Translations under genes and position numbers: made by a program
In this document: positions 1-11,728 of the stretch, one piece after another
Position numbering within the stretch: the first letter of the stretch is position 1
Layout: every line of letters starts with the position of its first letter
The notes under the pieces: generated by a model
The model's input: the letters and a program-made list of their open reading frames with translations, nothing else
What the model was told of the DNA's origin: nothing
Databases searched by the model: none
Assembly (NCBI RefSeq): GCF_002811985.1
Contig: NZ_NPDU01000042.1
Span: 1-37,206, forward strand
Direction of reading: 5' to 3'
Length of the DNA stretch: 37,206 nt
Source: Leptospira adleri
GTDB lineage: Bacteria > Spirochaetota > Leptospiria > Leptospirales > Leptospiraceae

Positions 1-1142
1 TGGTCTCTCTCACTTTCTCTTTTTTATTCCTCGAGAATCTACAACGTGGGAGCCGTTTCCATCACGGAGAACAACAACCAGCAATCGATCAAGGAACAAG
101 CGATCTATTCTCGGGACGGAGTCGGTTTTACGGTCGGGATAGGACATCGTATTTTTATCAACTGGACTCACTTCCACCGTTATTCTCCGAGTATCTACGC
201 TTCCACAAACCCTTCCTCTCTCGTTTCCGATCAGGTTCTTGCGGAGGTGCGGAGAGGTTGGCAGTTCCGTTCTCAGATTTCAAACGGTCTCGCCTACGAC
301 ATTCGGGACAACGTCTTCAATCCGACACAAGGATACGATCTTCTTTTTCAAGTGGATAACGTAGGGCAGTTGTTAGGCGGTCAATCCCACTTCGATCAGT
401 ATCGAATTCTCGCGGAATACTATCATACTTGGTTCGATTACAGTTTGTTCGGATTATTTCGGAACAACGCGCTTCGCCGATGGAGAGTCGTTCAAGAATT
501 CAGAAGTTCTTCGCTTTTCACTTTTCAGAGAGTTCCTGCTTACGGAAAACAGGATCCGATCCAAAATCCCTACATCCAGTTGCAGGATTTGCAATTCTTA
601 GGCGGTTACGAGTCTCTCCGCGGTTGGTTTTACAACGACGCAAAATATCCGACCGAATGGAGGGACGGTGCGGCGAGCCGAATGATTTTCGGATCCGAAC
701 TCCGATTTCCGATCGAACCTAGTTTGCTCTGGCTCGTTACCTTTTTCGACGCGGGAGCTCTTTACGAGGAAGTCAACCGTGCGCAAGGAGTTCGAAGAGA
801 TCTTTTTACGACCTACGACCAAAGAATTCTGGAAGCGCAGCAAAGGGATCCGGTGGGTTATGCGCTTACGAATTCTTACAATCTTACCGCTCTTCGAAAA
901 GCGGACTATACGTACGAACAATTGAATAATCCGGCCAACCTCGTTCTTTCCGGAAACAATATCGCCCTCGATAAATTTCGATTCTCGTGGGGTGTGGGGC
1001 TCCGTATCCAAATTCCGGTTCTACCGCTTCGGATTTACTTTGCTCAAAAGCTGAAATACACGGGAGTCGCGGACCATCCCTTTACAAAATTCGATTCGGA
1101 CAATGCGTTTCAGTTTGTCTTCGGGATCGGAGATTATAGGTT

Positions 1143-1146
<4 letters not shown>
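1..1146 (+). CDS. bamA: BamA/Omp85-family outer-membrane protein, C-terminal part
   Basis: The reading frame is open from base 1, so the 5' part (the POTRA domains in this family) lies outside the window. What is visible is the Omp85 beta-barrel: alternating aromatic strands, a conserved LGGYESLRGW segment (about 601-627) matching the family's (V/I)RGF/W loop motif, then GSELRFPI and FFDAG strands. The protein ends in phenylalanine (GDYRF), the usual outer-membrane insertion signal. BamA folds and inserts beta-barrel proteins in the outer membrane. An internal GTG at 46 could be mistaken for a start, but the frame continues upstream. The stop overlaps the helicase start. A TamA-like or other Omp85 paralogue cannot be excluded without the N-terminus. 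Confidence 0.85.
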
Positions 1147-3344
<2,198 letters not shown>

Positions 3345-3401
3345 GGAAGGGGTAAGTTTACTTCCCAGAAGTCCGATACTAGTAGCAGACAGGAAACCCA
3401 G

Positions 3402-3842
3402 ATGAAGAAAATATTCGCGATATCTCTATTACTTCTCGTTGCCTTTTCCGGTATTTACGCCGGCAAGTCTCAAGGTGTTGTGGAAGAATTTAACAAAGTG
3501 GAAGAGTTTAACAAGAACATCAAAATTTCGGACGCTTTCAAAAAGGCCACGCTCGAAAAAAACCTGCTCTCCGCGGTAAAATACACTCTGCATCATAGAT
3601 ATCTTGAATACAAAGAGATCACAAAAGATCTCAATGTGGAGACCATGCTGTATGAACCGCAGAAAGGGACTTACACGGTCTATGTAAAGTATAAGAAATT
3701 TCTATTTTTCTACAGCTACAAAATGGATCCGGAAATTTATCTGCAAACTCCTGAAAACGAAGTCTTTTATATCCGTCCGGAAAACCTAGACGATCCTCAT
3801 AAGGAAAACGCGAGCTCCCCCGAAGCAAAACCGGTTAAATAA
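3402..3842 (+). CDS. Small exported protein, function unknown
   Basis: A 146-residue protein starting at ATG behind a good ribosome binding site (AGGAAA in CAGGAAACCCAGATG). The N-terminus is a classical signal peptide (MKK, then a leucine-rich core, likely cleavage after IYA near residue 20). No lipobox cysteine follows, so it should be periplasmic or surface-released rather than lipidated. The mature part begins with a six-residue tandem repeat (VEEFNK twice) and continues with a mixed helix/strand region rich in Tyr and Lys. I recognise no catalytic motif or family. It sits 57 bp after the helicase and 22 bp before the cysQ-type gene, all on one strand. Confidence 0.75.
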   Translation: MKKIFAISLLLLVAFSGIYAGKSQGVVEEFNKVEEFNKNIKISDAFKKATLEKNLLSAVKYTLHHRYLEYKEITKDLNVETMLYEPQKGTYTVYVKYKKFLFFYSYKMDPEIYLQTPENEVFYIRPENLDDPHKENASSPEAKPVK

Positions 3843-3864
3843 TTTTTTTAGAGCGTTTTCCTTC

Positions 3865-4710
3865 TTGGATTCGATTCAATATCTCCAGCCCGCAGTAAAT
3901 TCCGTACTGGAAGCGGGCAAAATCGTATTAGAAATTTATAATTCGGATTTCAAGGTCACGGATAAGGGCGGCAACGATCCTGTGACCGAGGCCGATCTCA
4001 AAGCCGGCGCTTTGATCGGCGAAATCCTACAATCCACAAAGATTCCGGTTCTTTCGGAAGAAGATAAAGAAAGAAAGGATATCTCCAAACTGCCGGCGGC
4101 ATGGATCTTGGATCCGATCGACGGAACGAGAGAGTTTGTGCATAAGAATCCCGAGTTTGCGATCAGCCTCGGTTTGTCCGTGCAAGGGAAAGCGGTCCTC
4201 GGAGTCATTTTAAATCCGGTGACGTGCGAATTGATTTTCGGGGAAGAGACGGTAGGAGTGGATTATCTGAAATTTTCGGAAATACCGAATTCTTATGAAA
4301 TCGATTTCAAACGTTTCTCGAAAAAATTAAGTTCTTATTCTCCCGTAAAAACGGTTCTGATTTCGAGAACCGAAGAAAGAGAAGGACTTTTTAGCGGGGA
4401 CATGCTTCCTCCCGATTGGAAATTTTCCGCGATGGGTTCTATCGCTTACAAGCTGGGTCTCGTCGCCGCGGGCGTCGCGTCCATTTCCCTTTCTCTCAAG
4501 CCGAAAAACGAATGGGACGTTTGCGCCGGCATCGCTCTTGTGAGAGCGTCGGGCGGTTCGGATCTTGAAATTCAGTCCGGCGAGCCGTATCGGTTTCAAA
4601 CGATAACGGGAAGAGGAGAAGGTCTCATCGCGGGTCATTCCGAATCTTTGGACCGACTCTGGAAAAACTCAAAGAAGTATTTTCAGTCCAGTCTTAAGGA
4701 TTGGAATTAA
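3865..4710 (+). CDS. cysQ: CysQ-like 3'(2'),5'-bisphosphate nucleotidase / inositol monophosphatase family
   Basis: A 281-residue metal-dependent phosphatase of the inositol-monophosphatase superfamily. Metal and substrate motifs are intact: DPVTEADL (38-45), LSEED (63-67), DPIDGTREF (83-91) and the distal WD (217-218) before AGIALVRASGG. The DPIDGT(R/K)EF form with SEE(D) upstream is typical of CysQ, which removes the 3' phosphate of PAP left by sulfate activation. An inositol or sugar phosphatase role is the alternative. The start is TTG at 3865 and no in-frame ATG lies nearby. The stop lies within or just before the start of the glycosyltransferase, so co-translation is likely. Confidence 0.85.
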   Translation: MDSIQYLQPAVNSVLEAGKIVLEIYNSDFKVTDKGGNDPVTEADLKAGALIGEILQSTKIPVLSEEDKERKDISKLPAAWILDPIDGTREFVHKNPEFAISLGLSVQGKAVLGVILNPVTCELIFGEETVGVDYLKFSEIPNSYEIDFKRFSKKLSSYSPVKTVLISRTEEREGLFSGDMLPPDWKFSAMGSIAYKLGLVAAGVASISLSLKPKNEWDVCAGIALVRASGGSDLEIQSGEPYRFQTITGRGEGLIAGHSESLDRLWKNSKKYFQSSLKDWN

Positions 4711-4733
4711 AACGATCGTCTTCGAAATTCTAT

Positions 4734-5909
4734 ATGAAAAAAAAAGAATATTCTGAAAACTTGATTGATAAGATCAAGATCGGCGTGGACGCGAGGCCGT
4801 TTTCGACGCCCGTTTCCGGAGTCGGAAAAATGATCCATAGCGCTCTTTTGGATCTTGGAAAAGACCCCAGTTTCGAATTTTATCTTTTTTCCCACAAGGA
4901 TCTGCATCCGAGTTACGCGGATCTTCTTCAGCTTCCCGGGATTCGTTTTATCAAAGGAGAGGGGATTCTTTCCAAAAAGGGCGGAATCTATTTTGCGATC
5001 GCGCTTCCCCTTCAGCTTAGAAAGATCCAGCTTGATCTTTTTTGGGGAACTCAACAGGTGTTTCCTCCGTTTCTTTCCAAAAAAACTGCGACCGTTCTTA
5101 CTTACAACGATCTCGTCGCATATCGTTTTCCGGATACGATGCGGACCTTGGCTCGTTTGCAGCAGAAATTCTATCTTTCGCGTTCCGTCCGCCGCGCGGA
5201 CAAACTGCTTCCGATTTCGGAATCCACTCGAAACGAGGTGGCGAAATTCTTTCAAATCCCGTTCGAAAAAATGAAAGTGGTTTATCCCGGAATCGAGCTT
5301 TCCGAGTTTCAAGGGCTTCTTAAAAAAAAACCGGGGAAGCGCGTGGATTCGCTCCCCAAAAAATACTTTCTTTCCGTTTCCACGGTGGAACCCCGAAAAA
5401 ATTATCGTTTCCTATATAACGTATATTTGGAATATTCTAAATCCGTAAAACGTGAGTCTAAGTTTTCCTGGGTAATCGGCGGAAAGGCCGGCTGGGAAGA
5501 TCCGGAATTTATCGAAACCCTCCGAAGCCAAAAAAGCAAAGAAATGGGAATCCACTGGATTGAAAGTCCGACCGACGTCGAACTCGCCCACATGTACAAA
5601 AAGTGTTCCCTCTTTTTATTCTCTTCTTTGTATGAAGGTTTCGGAATTCCCCTTTTGGAAGCGCTCAGTCTGCAAAAACCGGCGATCGTTACCGATCTTT
5701 CTGTGTTTCGCGAAATCGGCGGGAATCAGATTCGATATTTAGAACTGGAACAGGATCTTTGGGTAAAGGCGCTTTTGGATTATTCGAAAAAACCGTATCC
5801 CGGTAAAAAAGTGGATATTCGAAAATTCTATCGAAGCGTCGCCGCGAAGACGATCGCGGATCAAATCCGAGAAGTATTGAATTCTAAAACCATTTCCTCC
5901 AACCGCTGA
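4734..5909 (+). CDS. Glycosyltransferase family 1/4 (GT-B fold)
   Basis: A GT-B glycosyltransferase of about 391 residues transferring a sugar from a nucleotide donor, most likely to a glycolipid, LPS or exopolysaccharide acceptor. It has an N-terminal Rossmann start (IKIGVDARPF), the PISESTRNEV acceptor-domain segment, VVYPGIEL, the donor-domain opening FLSVSTVEPRKNY, and the EX7E donor motif EGFGIPLLEA. I favour ATG 4734. An in-frame TTG at 4701 would add 11 residues and overlap cysQ, but its only purine tract (AAGGA) directly abuts the start. The 3' end overlaps the convergent gene at 5884 by 26 bp. There are no other LPS genes nearby, so the acceptor cannot be guessed. Confidence 0.88.
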   Translation: MKKKEYSENLIDKIKIGVDARPFSTPVSGVGKMIHSALLDLGKDPSFEFYLFSHKDLHPSYADLLQLPGIRFIKGEGILSKKGGIYFAIALPLQLRKIQLDLFWGTQQVFPPFLSKKTATVLTYNDLVAYRFPDTMRTLARLQQKFYLSRSVRRADKLLPISESTRNEVAKFFQIPFEKMKVVYPGIELSEFQGLLKKKPGKRVDSLPKKYFLSVSTVEPRKNYRFLYNVYLEYSKSVKRESKFSWVIGGKAGWEDPEFIETLRSQKSKEMGIHWIESPTDVELAHMYKKCSLFLFSSLYEGFGIPLLEALSLQKPAIVTDLSVFREIGGNQIRYLELEQDLWVKALLDYSKKPYPGKKVDIRKFYRSVAAKTIADQIREVLNSKTISSNR

Positions 5910-6324
5910 GCCTATTCAGAGTTCCTGAAAATTCCAGGCCGATTTTGGAATCGATTTGAAGGTGAATCCTCTCCCGATCCAAAGGTTGGAGCCGGATCGT
6001 AAAAAATTCTTCTTCGTTTTTGAAACTTAGATAATCCGGCAGAAATTCAAGAACGTGCTTTTTCGAACTTCCGTTAAAAGGAATCGCGAAATTCTTTTCC
6101 GTTTCCTTTCCTTTCAAAAGAATCAAGATTCGATTTTCTCGAAACTCCAGTTTTGCTTTTCGATTTGTTTCCGAAAAATAAGCTTCTTTGGTAACGGGAG
6201 TGGAGATCATCCCGGAACCTGCAAATCGATCTTTGTTCAGATAATCAAAGAATTCTTCCGGTCCGGAAAAGTAATTGTAGAAGACTGGATTCACTGATGG
6301 ATCCAGTTTGAAAGCGGCTCGCAA
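5884..6324 (-). CDS. Conserved-looking hypothetical protein
   Basis: A 146-residue reading frame with a TTG start at 6324, the only plausible start since no in-frame ATG lies just upstream. No signal peptide or membrane segment is evident. The sequence is soluble, with alternating hydrophobic strands and charged turns (for example RILILLKGKE and FTIRLQPLDRERIHLQI), suggesting a small beta-rich protein. I do not recognise a family. It converges on the glycosyltransferase with a 26-bp 3' overlap and diverges from the thioredoxin-like lipoprotein, from which it is 56 bp away, so that gap must hold both promoters. The weak start and lack of motifs keep confidence moderate. Confidence 0.55.
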   Translation of the reverse strand: MRAAFKLDPSVNPVFYNYFSGPEEFFDYLNKDRFAGSGMISTPVTKEAYFSETNRKAKLEFRENRILILLKGKETEKNFAIPFNGSSKKHVLEFLPDYLSFKNEEEFFTIRLQPLDRERIHLQIDSKIGLEFSGTLNRLSGWRKWF

Positions 6325-6380
6325 GCTGGAAAGATTTTTTCCATTTACATTCTTTTCGATTCTAAGAAGATGTTGGGAAG

Positions 6381-6878
6381 ATGTTCAGAACCCTTTTTCT
6401 TTTTACGCTTATCGTGAGCCTCTTCTTCGACTGCAACTCTGCCAAAGAAGAATCGATTCTCTACAAACTCGAACTTTCCGATACGGAAGGCCGAGCTACA
6501 AGTCTCAAGGATTATAAGGGAAAGGTTTTACTTTTGGACGTTTGGGCTTCTTGGTGCGAACCTTGTAAGGAAGCCGTTCCCGTTTTGGAAAAAATTTCCA
6601 AGGACTTGGAAGGTAAGAATGGAACTCTTCTGGGGATCAATACCGAGCCGGAACTTTCCAAAGCCGAACTCCTCAAAGCCTCTCAGGAATTCGGGATGAC
6701 GTATCCGTCATTGGTGGATCGGGATTTCGCGTTGATAAACGAATACAAAGTCGAAGGACAACCGGCGCTTCTGGTGTTCAGCGTTTCCGGAAAACTCCTG
6801 AAAATTCAGTACGGAATTGTGGAAAGAGATTATCCGAAACTCAGAGCCAGCTTTTCGAATTGGTTCACTGCACCATAG
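6381..6878 (+). CDS. TlpA/ResA-type thioredoxin-fold lipoprotein
   Basis: A 165-residue thiol-disulfide oxidoreductase of the TlpA/ResA/AhpC-TSA group. Active site WASWCEPCKEAVPVL has the CxxC at Cys59 and Cys62, and the later EGQPALLVF segment carries the cis-proline loop. The N-terminus is a short signal sequence ending LFFDC, so Cys18 is a credible lipidation site under relaxed spirochaetal rules. The protein would sit on the periplasmic face of a membrane and probably reduces cysteines of exported proteins or apocytochromes. ATG 6381 has GGGAAG just upstream. It is a single gene: its neighbours are a divergent unknown and, after a 150-bp gap, the acyl-CoA synthetase. Confidence 0.88.
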   Translation: MFRTLFLFTLIVSLFFDCNSAKEESILYKLELSDTEGRATSLKDYKGKVLLLDVWASWCEPCKEAVPVLEKISKDLEGKNGTLLGINTEPELSKAELLKASQEFGMTYPSLVDRDFALINEYKVEGQPALLVFSVSGKLLKIQYGIVERDYPKLRASFSNWFTAP

Positions 6879-6973
6879 TATTGTATAACGCGGTAAATAA
6901 ATAAGGTCTTCGGGAAACGCTTTGGAAAAAAAGGGTTTATTTCTGAGGTTCGATATTTAATTTTGAATACTTA

Positions 6974-6991
6974 CCGGCAGGATCTTGCCGG
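6974..6991 (+). other. Short stem-loop upstream of the acyl-CoA synthetase
   Basis: CCGGCAG-GATC-TTGCCGG forms a 7-bp stem (one G-T pair) with a GATC loop, 39 bp before the acyl-CoA synthetase start. No T-run follows, so it is not a standard terminator. It could be a 5'-leader hairpin or a protein-binding site. Confidence 0.35.
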
Positions 6992-7030
6992 AATTCCTAA
7001 GTTGTATTGAACTAAAGATATCAGGAGTGA

Positions 7031-9085
7031 ATGAGTTTCATGGCGGAAAACTTAGCCCAGCTATTTCGTGAATCTGCGGAAAAATTCCGGGACCTACCGG
7101 CTTTCTTTTCAAAGGATTCCAAGAAGGACTACTATCCTACTACATACGGTCAACTGTACGAACAAGGTTTGAATCTTGCGGAAGCTTTGATCGAGTTAGG
7201 TGTTCAACAAAAACAAAGAGTAGGTTTGATCGCAGACAACCGTATCGAATGGATGATCGCAGACTACGGCGTGATTTTATCCGGTGCCGCCGACGTTCCG
7301 CGCGGAACTGACATTACAGATTCTGAAATCGTTTATATTCTCAATCACTCGGAAGTCGAAGTCGTTTTTATCGAAAACGATAAAATGCTCGAGAAGTTTA
7401 ATAGAAACAAATCCCAGCTCAATAACGTGAAGACCATCATTCTTTTGGACCCTGCGAGCACAGCTCCCGGCGTTCTGAAAATGCAGGATCTCATTGAGAA
7501 AGGAAAAAAACTCAGAGAAGGCGGATCTAGAAAAGCGGAAGAAAGAATCGCCGCGATTCAAGCGGAAGATCTTTTCACTCTGATCTATACCTCCGGAACT
7601 ACGGGACTTCCTAAAGGTGTTATGTTGAAACATTCCAACATGATGCACCAAGTAAACCACGTAAGTCCGATGCTCAATATCCAGCCGAAGGCTCGTCTTC
7701 TTTCCATTCTCCCGATTTGGCACGTTTTCGAAAGAGTAGTCGAATACGTTTGCCTCGGACTGGGAGCGGCGACCTATTATACGAACGTGAGAGATCTTCG
7801 TCAGGATTTGGCGACGGTGAAACCTACGTTTATGGGTTCCGCGCCCAGACTTTGGGAGAACATTTACAACGGAATTTATACAAGAATCAACGACCCGGCT
7901 CAAACTCCGGCGCTTCGCAGAGGTCTTTTCAAACTCGCGTATTTCTTCTCGAGCAAGAAAAACCAAGCGGTTCGCTTTTTGACCGGAATTCAGGTCGACT
8001 ACCGTGGAAGAAATCCGATCAATTCCTTCTTTTACGGAATTCTTATGTTCGTTCAGCTTCTTTTGACCGGACCTTTTACATTAACCGTCATTGCGGGTGC
8101 GTTAGGCGCCTTTCTGGCGGGAACCGAGTTTCACTTTCTGACTTCTCCGCTTTATACGATCGCCGGTTTAGCCGTGTTCTTAAACAGCTTTACGTTGGAT
8201 CGTATCGTACTTGCAAAGATCAGAGCCGCTACGGGCGGTCAACTCAAAGCCTCCATTTCCGGCGGCGGCGCGCTTCCTAGACACGTTGACGAATTCTTCG
8301 GAAACATCGGGATCAACGTTTTGGAAGGTTATGGAATGACGGAAACGTCTCCGGTTATTTCCGTAAGAACTTTCGAAAAATTGATCATCGGTTCCGTGGG
8401 TGTGGTCGCTCCAAAAACCAGACTTCAGATTCGTAACGATAACAACGTGGTTCTCACCGAGATCGACGAAGAAGGCAAGATTTCTCAAGGAAAGCTCGGC
8501 TTGAAAGGGGTAGTCTTTGTCAAAGGACCTCAAGTGATGAAAGGTTATTTCAAAAACGAAGAGGCGACTTCCAAGGCCATCCAAGACGGCTGGATGAACA
8601 CCGGCGATATGGGGATGATCAACTTCAAAAAGACCCTGACATTGACGGGACGTGCAAAAGACACCGTGGTTCTTTTGGGTGGAGAAAACGTGGAGCCGGT
8701 TCCGATCGAAAACAAGCTCCAAGAATCCGCTTATATCAGCCAGTGTATGGTGATCGGTCAGGATCAGAAGAATTTAGGCGCGATCATCGTTCCCGATTTC
8801 GAGAAGCTCCAAGAGTGGGCGAAAGAAAACGGAATCAACGAACCGAACAACGAGAAGCTGATCGAAAATCCGAAAGTGTACGACCTCTACAGAAAAGAGA
8901 TCAAGGCCCTCAACAATACGAAAAACGGATTCAAATCCTTCGAACAGGTGACTCCTTTTATCATCATCTCCAAACCTTTTGAAGTGGGTGAAGAGTTGAA
9001 CAACATGATGAAAATGAAACGTCACGTGATCACCGAAAAATACATCGATAAGATTAAGAAAATCTACGCTACCAATCAAGATTAG
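7031..9085 (+). CDS. fadD: Long-chain fatty-acid-CoA ligase (AMP-binding, ANL superfamily)
   Basis: A 684-residue acyl-CoA synthetase that activates fatty acids with ATP and CoA for beta-oxidation or lipid remodelling. Motifs: P-loop [11 protein letters not shown] (186-196), GSAPRLWE (269-276), SGGGALP (410-416), [10 protein letters not shown] (432-441), then the TGD and [16 protein letters not shown]-terminal domain. It resembles the FadD15/ACSL branch. Residues about 333-388 form an insert rich in hydrophobic residues, with two or three likely membrane-dipping segments, between the adenylation core and SGGGALP. The start may be ATG 7031 (AGGAG 3 bp upstream) or ATG 7040 (12 bp spacing). It is followed by a strong terminator, so it is transcribed alone. 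Confidence 0.93.
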   Translation: MSFMAENLAQLFRESAEKFRDLPAFFSKDSKKDYYPTTYGQLYEQGLNLAEALIELGVQQKQRVGLIADNRIEWMIADYGVILSGAADVPRGTDITDSEIVYILNHSEVEVVFIENDKMLEKFNRNKSQLNNVKTIILLDPASTAPGVLKMQDLIEKGKKLREGGSRKAEERIAAIQAEDLFTLIYTSGTTGLPKGVMLKHSNMMHQVNHVSPMLNIQPKARLLSILPIWHVFERVVEYVCLGLGAATYYTNVRDLRQDLATVKPTFMGSAPRLWENIYNGIYTRINDPAQTPALRRGLFKLAYFFSSKKNQAVRFLTGIQVDYRGRNPINSFFYGILMFVQLLLTGPFTLTVIAGALGAFLAGTEFHFLTSPLYTIAGLAVFLNSFTLDRIVLAKIRAATGGQLKASISGGGALPRHVDEFFGNIGINVLEGYGMTETSPVISVRTFEKLIIGSVGVVAPKTRLQIRNDNNVVLTEIDEEGKISQGKLGLKGVVFVKGPQVMKGYFKNEEATSKAIQDGWMNTGDMGMINFKKTLTLTGRAKDTVVLLGGENVEPVPIENKLQESAYISQCMVIGQDQKNLGAIIVPDFEKLQEWAKENGINEPNNEKLIENPKVYDLYRKEIKALNNTKNGFKSFEQVTPFIIISKPFEVGEELNNMMKMKRHVITEKYIDKIKKIYATNQD

Positions 9086-9108
9086 AATTCTCCGATCTTT
9101 TCGAATGG

Positions 9109-9139
9109 AAAAAGCCAGCCCTCAAAGCTGGCTTTTTTT
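9109..9139 (+). terminator. Rho-independent terminator after the acyl-CoA synthetase
   Basis: Stem GCCAGC / GCTGGC with a 7-nt loop, preceded by AAAAA and followed by seven T. It lies 23 bp after the fadD stop. The flanking A and T tracts extend the stem and make it potentially bidirectional. Confidence 0.9.
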
Positions 9140-9181
9140 ATTTCTTCTGAGAATTGGAAGCCGCACCGATAGAAATAATAT

Positions 9182-9868
9182 ATGGCCGGCACTCAGAAAC
9201 AACTCCAGAAATCCTCGGTATTTTCCCCCTCCGGACACGGAGATTTATACGCCTTGGATAATCTTTATCTTTCTCCTATGAGAGAAAACGAGGTCTGGAA
9301 TTTTTCCCAGGTCGCCCAGTTCTCACTTTACAACTTGGGATTTCTTTGTATGCGTTCGATTCTTACTTCGGGCCGATCCAAAGACGCGATTTCGGTCGGA
9401 GGTTTTACACCGGGATTTGTAAGAGGTCTATCGAAAATCGACGGGTTTGAAAACTGGAACCGCTTCCGGACGGAAGGATTTATTCCCAGAGTGATCGGGA
9501 AAGAATTTCCCCTCGCGATGAATTCCGAAATTCATCCGATCCTCAATCCTGCTTTGGCCTCTTATGAAAAAGAATTATTCGAAGAATGGAATCCGAAGGC
9601 TGTTTCGATTTTAGGAACCTGGGAAAATCAGGAAATTCTGATGACCGGAGTTTCTCTTCCGGAAGACGAGAAAAATCTTCCGAAACTCCTGAAGGATTTG
9701 ATTCAAACCCTTTCGGGAACCTGCGGTAAGTTCTATCTTCGTACGGATAAACATTCTTATCTTTGTCTTAAAAAGGATAAGGACAACTTAGGTCCGGTTT
9801 TCTTTCAGGAGAAAGAAAAGGTATGGGATTCTTTCGTATTTCTGATTTTGGAAAAAGAAGTTTCTTAA
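9182..9868 (+). CDS. Hypothetical protein, unknown family
   Basis: A 228-residue, probably cytoplasmic protein. There is no signal peptide and no clear membrane helix. Visible features are a Trp/Phe-rich N-terminal half (VWNFSQVAQFSLYNLGF), a VGGFTPGFVRGLS loop, and two cysteines (CGKFYLRTD and YLCLKKD) in the C-terminal third. I do not recognise it. ATG 9182 lies 43 bp after the fadD terminator, so it needs its own promoter. Its stop overlaps the stop of the convergent ptsI: the two genes share the palindromic TTAA at 9865-9868. Confidence 0.65.
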   Translation: MAGTQKQLQKSSVFSPSGHGDLYALDNLYLSPMRENEVWNFSQVAQFSLYNLGFLCMRSILTSGRSKDAISVGGFTPGFVRGLSKIDGFENWNRFRTEGFIPRVIGKEFPLAMNSEIHPILNPALASYEKELFEEWNPKAVSILGTWENQEILMTGVSLPEDEKNLPKLLKDLIQTLSGTCGKFYLRTDKHSYLCLKKDKDNLGPVFFQEKEKVWDSFVFLILEKEVS

Positions 9869-11607
9869 CTCAAGTGTTTGCTGAAGAGAAAGGCTTCGAT
9901 GTTTTCGTAGTTTTCCTCTTCCGAAAGTTCTATGATTTTTTTTACCAGAGTTCCGGCCTGATGAAGCGAGACGGAACGAATGATTTTCCGAATCGGATTT
10001 AAGAAAGGGATCGAAACCGAAAGATCCCGAATCCCGATTCCGATTAAGAAGATCGTAAAATTCGTATCCGATGCAAGTTCTCCGCAGATCCCCAGAGGTT
10101 TGTCGTAATCCCTAGAAACTTCCACGATTCTTATCAAAGCCCGCAGAAAAGCGATGTGATAAGGATTGTAAAGAGAAGACACGTGGATATTGTTTCGATC
10201 CACCGCCATGATGTATTGTAAAAGATCGTTTGTTCCCACCGAAAAAAAATCGGCTTCTCTCGCGATCAGATCCAAAGCGGAAACCGCGGCGGGAGTTTCG
10301 ATCATCACTCCGACCTTAATCTTCTTGTTGAACTTCTCTTTTTGAGCGCTCAGTTTACGTTTGCATTCTTCCAATAGTTCCCTGGTTTTGACGATCTCCG
10401 CGGGGCCCGTGATCATCGGCAAAAGAATACTCACGTTTCCGAACGCGGAGGCTCGCAAAATCGCCGTTAGCTGCTCGCTGAACCATTCCGGATTCGATAG
10501 GGAATAACGGATTCCTCTGTTTCCCAAAAACGGGTTTTCCTCTTCCTCTCCCGTCGAAAATTTATCGGCCCCGATATCGAAAGTTCGGATCGTAACGGGT
10601 TTGTCCTCCATTCCTTCCGCGATCGCTTTGTATGCCCGAAACTGTTCTTCTCCGGAAACGTTGCTGTCCTGGTATTTTAAGAATAGGGATTCGCTTCGAA
10701 AGAGGCCGACTCCTTCCGCACCGGAACGGATCGCTTGTTCGCAGTCGAGTTCGGATTCTAAATTACATTTGATTTTGACTCGGATTCCGTCCTTGCTGAC
10801 GGCCCTCATTTTTTTGGTTCCGCTTTCCTCCACCGGATAAGTGGAACTGAACCCGTAGTATTTTACCTCTTCCAAGGTTGGAAATCGTACTACGTTTCCG
10901 GCCTCCGCGTCCAAGAGGATGAATTCGTTGTCTTTTACATAGGTGGAAAAATCTTTTAGACCTACCACAGTGGGAATTCCGTAGTTTCTCGCGAGGATCG
11001 CCATGTGACCCGTTTTCCCGCCGAGATCGGTAGCGATACCGCGGATTCTCGTTTTGTCCATAAGAATCATCTGAGAAGGGGTGAGTTCTCTTGCGACCAG
11101 AATGAGATCCTCTTTTAATCCGGACAGAATGGAATCCTCTTCTTTTTTGCCCGCGATAAATTCGATCAATCGGTTGGAGACGTCGTGGAAGTGATCCACT
11201 CTTTCCCGAAAAAACTCGTTCTCCATTGCCCTAAATTTTTCGGAGATTTCGTGAGTTACGTTTTGAACCGCAAGAATCGCGTTTTCTCCGAGGTCCAAAA
11301 TTCTTTTTTGAACCGAAGTGGAAAGGCTCGGATCCGAGCAGATCATCGCCTGGGTTTCTAAAATTTCCTGAACTTCTTTGTGATCCGGTCCGGAGGCTTC
11401 TACGGATGTGATAAGGATTCGAAGACTTTCCAGGCTTTCTTCCAGAGCCGTCTTAAACTTTTCGATCTCTTCTTCTTTAGCGGATTCGTGGACGTAAGTT
11501 CCGGTTAGGATCGTATTCCTCTTTTTTCCGGTTTTGAGGACCTTACCGTATAGTTTTCCCGGGAAAGCGGTGATTCCGGGAAAAACTGTCCTTTTAGAGG
11601 GGATCAT
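9865..11607 (-). CDS. ptsI: PTS enzyme I (phosphoenolpyruvate-protein phosphotransferase)
   Basis: A 580-residue enzyme I, the first step of the PEP phosphotransferase relay: it autophosphorylates from PEP and passes the phosphate to HPr. Seen: phospho-His segment GGKTGHMAILARNYGIPTV (His201), PEP-binding GLFRSE (301-306) and RTFDIGADK (341-349), GVMIETPAAV (433-442), SVGTNDLLQY (456-465) and the C-terminal catalytic Cys508 in GICGELASD. Length matches the family. No HPr, HPr kinase or sugar permease gene is adjacent. In bacteria with few PTS permeases the relay often serves regulation, which fits this isolated context but is inference. It lies 144 bp downstream of lpxC on the same strand. 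Confidence 0.94.
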   Translation of the reverse strand: MIPSKRTVFPGITAFPGKLYGKVLKTGKKRNTILTGTYVHESAKEEEIEKFKTALEESLESLRILITSVEASGPDHKEVQEILETQAMICSDPSLSTSVQKRILDLGENAILAVQNVTHEISEKFRAMENEFFRERVDHFHDVSNRLIEFIAGKKEEDSILSGLKEDLILVARELTPSQMILMDKTRIRGIATDLGGKTGHMAILARNYGIPTVVGLKDFSTYVKDNEFILLDAEAGNVVRFPTLEEVKYYGFSSTYPVEESGTKKMRAVSKDGIRVKIKCNLESELDCEQAIRSGAEGVGLFRSESLFLKYQDSNVSGEEQFRAYKAIAEGMEDKPVTIRTFDIGADKFSTGEEEENPFLGNRGIRYSLSNPEWFSEQLTAILRASAFGNVSILLPMITGPAEIVKTRELLEECKRKLSAQKEKFNKKIKVGVMIETPAAVSALDLIAREADFFSVGTNDLLQYIMAVDRNNIHVSSLYNPYHIAFLRALIRIVEVSRDYDKPLGICGELASDTNFTIFLIGIGIRDLSVSIPFLNPIRKIIRSVSLHQAGTLVKKIIELSEEENYENIEAFLFSKHLS

Positions 11608-11710
11608 TTATAGAGTTGATTTCCGAGTGAAAACTCGACTACAGAATTCTTGAAAAGAAGAATCTGACAATTCTTTTCTAAAAAAGGCGGGTTTTGGTCC
11701 GGACAAACCA

Positions 11711-11728
11711 CGACCCCTGGCGGGGTCG
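11711..11728 (-). other. Strong stem-loop between lpxC and ptsI
   Basis: CGACCCC-TGGC-GGGGTCG is a perfect 7-bp GC-rich stem with a tetraloop in the 144-bp gap after lpxC. Reading along the minus strand no clean T-run follows (GTGGTTTGTCC), so it may be a weak terminator, an RNA-stability hairpin, or a ptsI leader structure. Confidence 0.5.

Noticed and set aside
46..48. GTG at 46 as the start of the BamA-like gene
   Set aside because: The frame is open to base 1 and the visible part begins in mid-barrel, so the gene starts outside the window.
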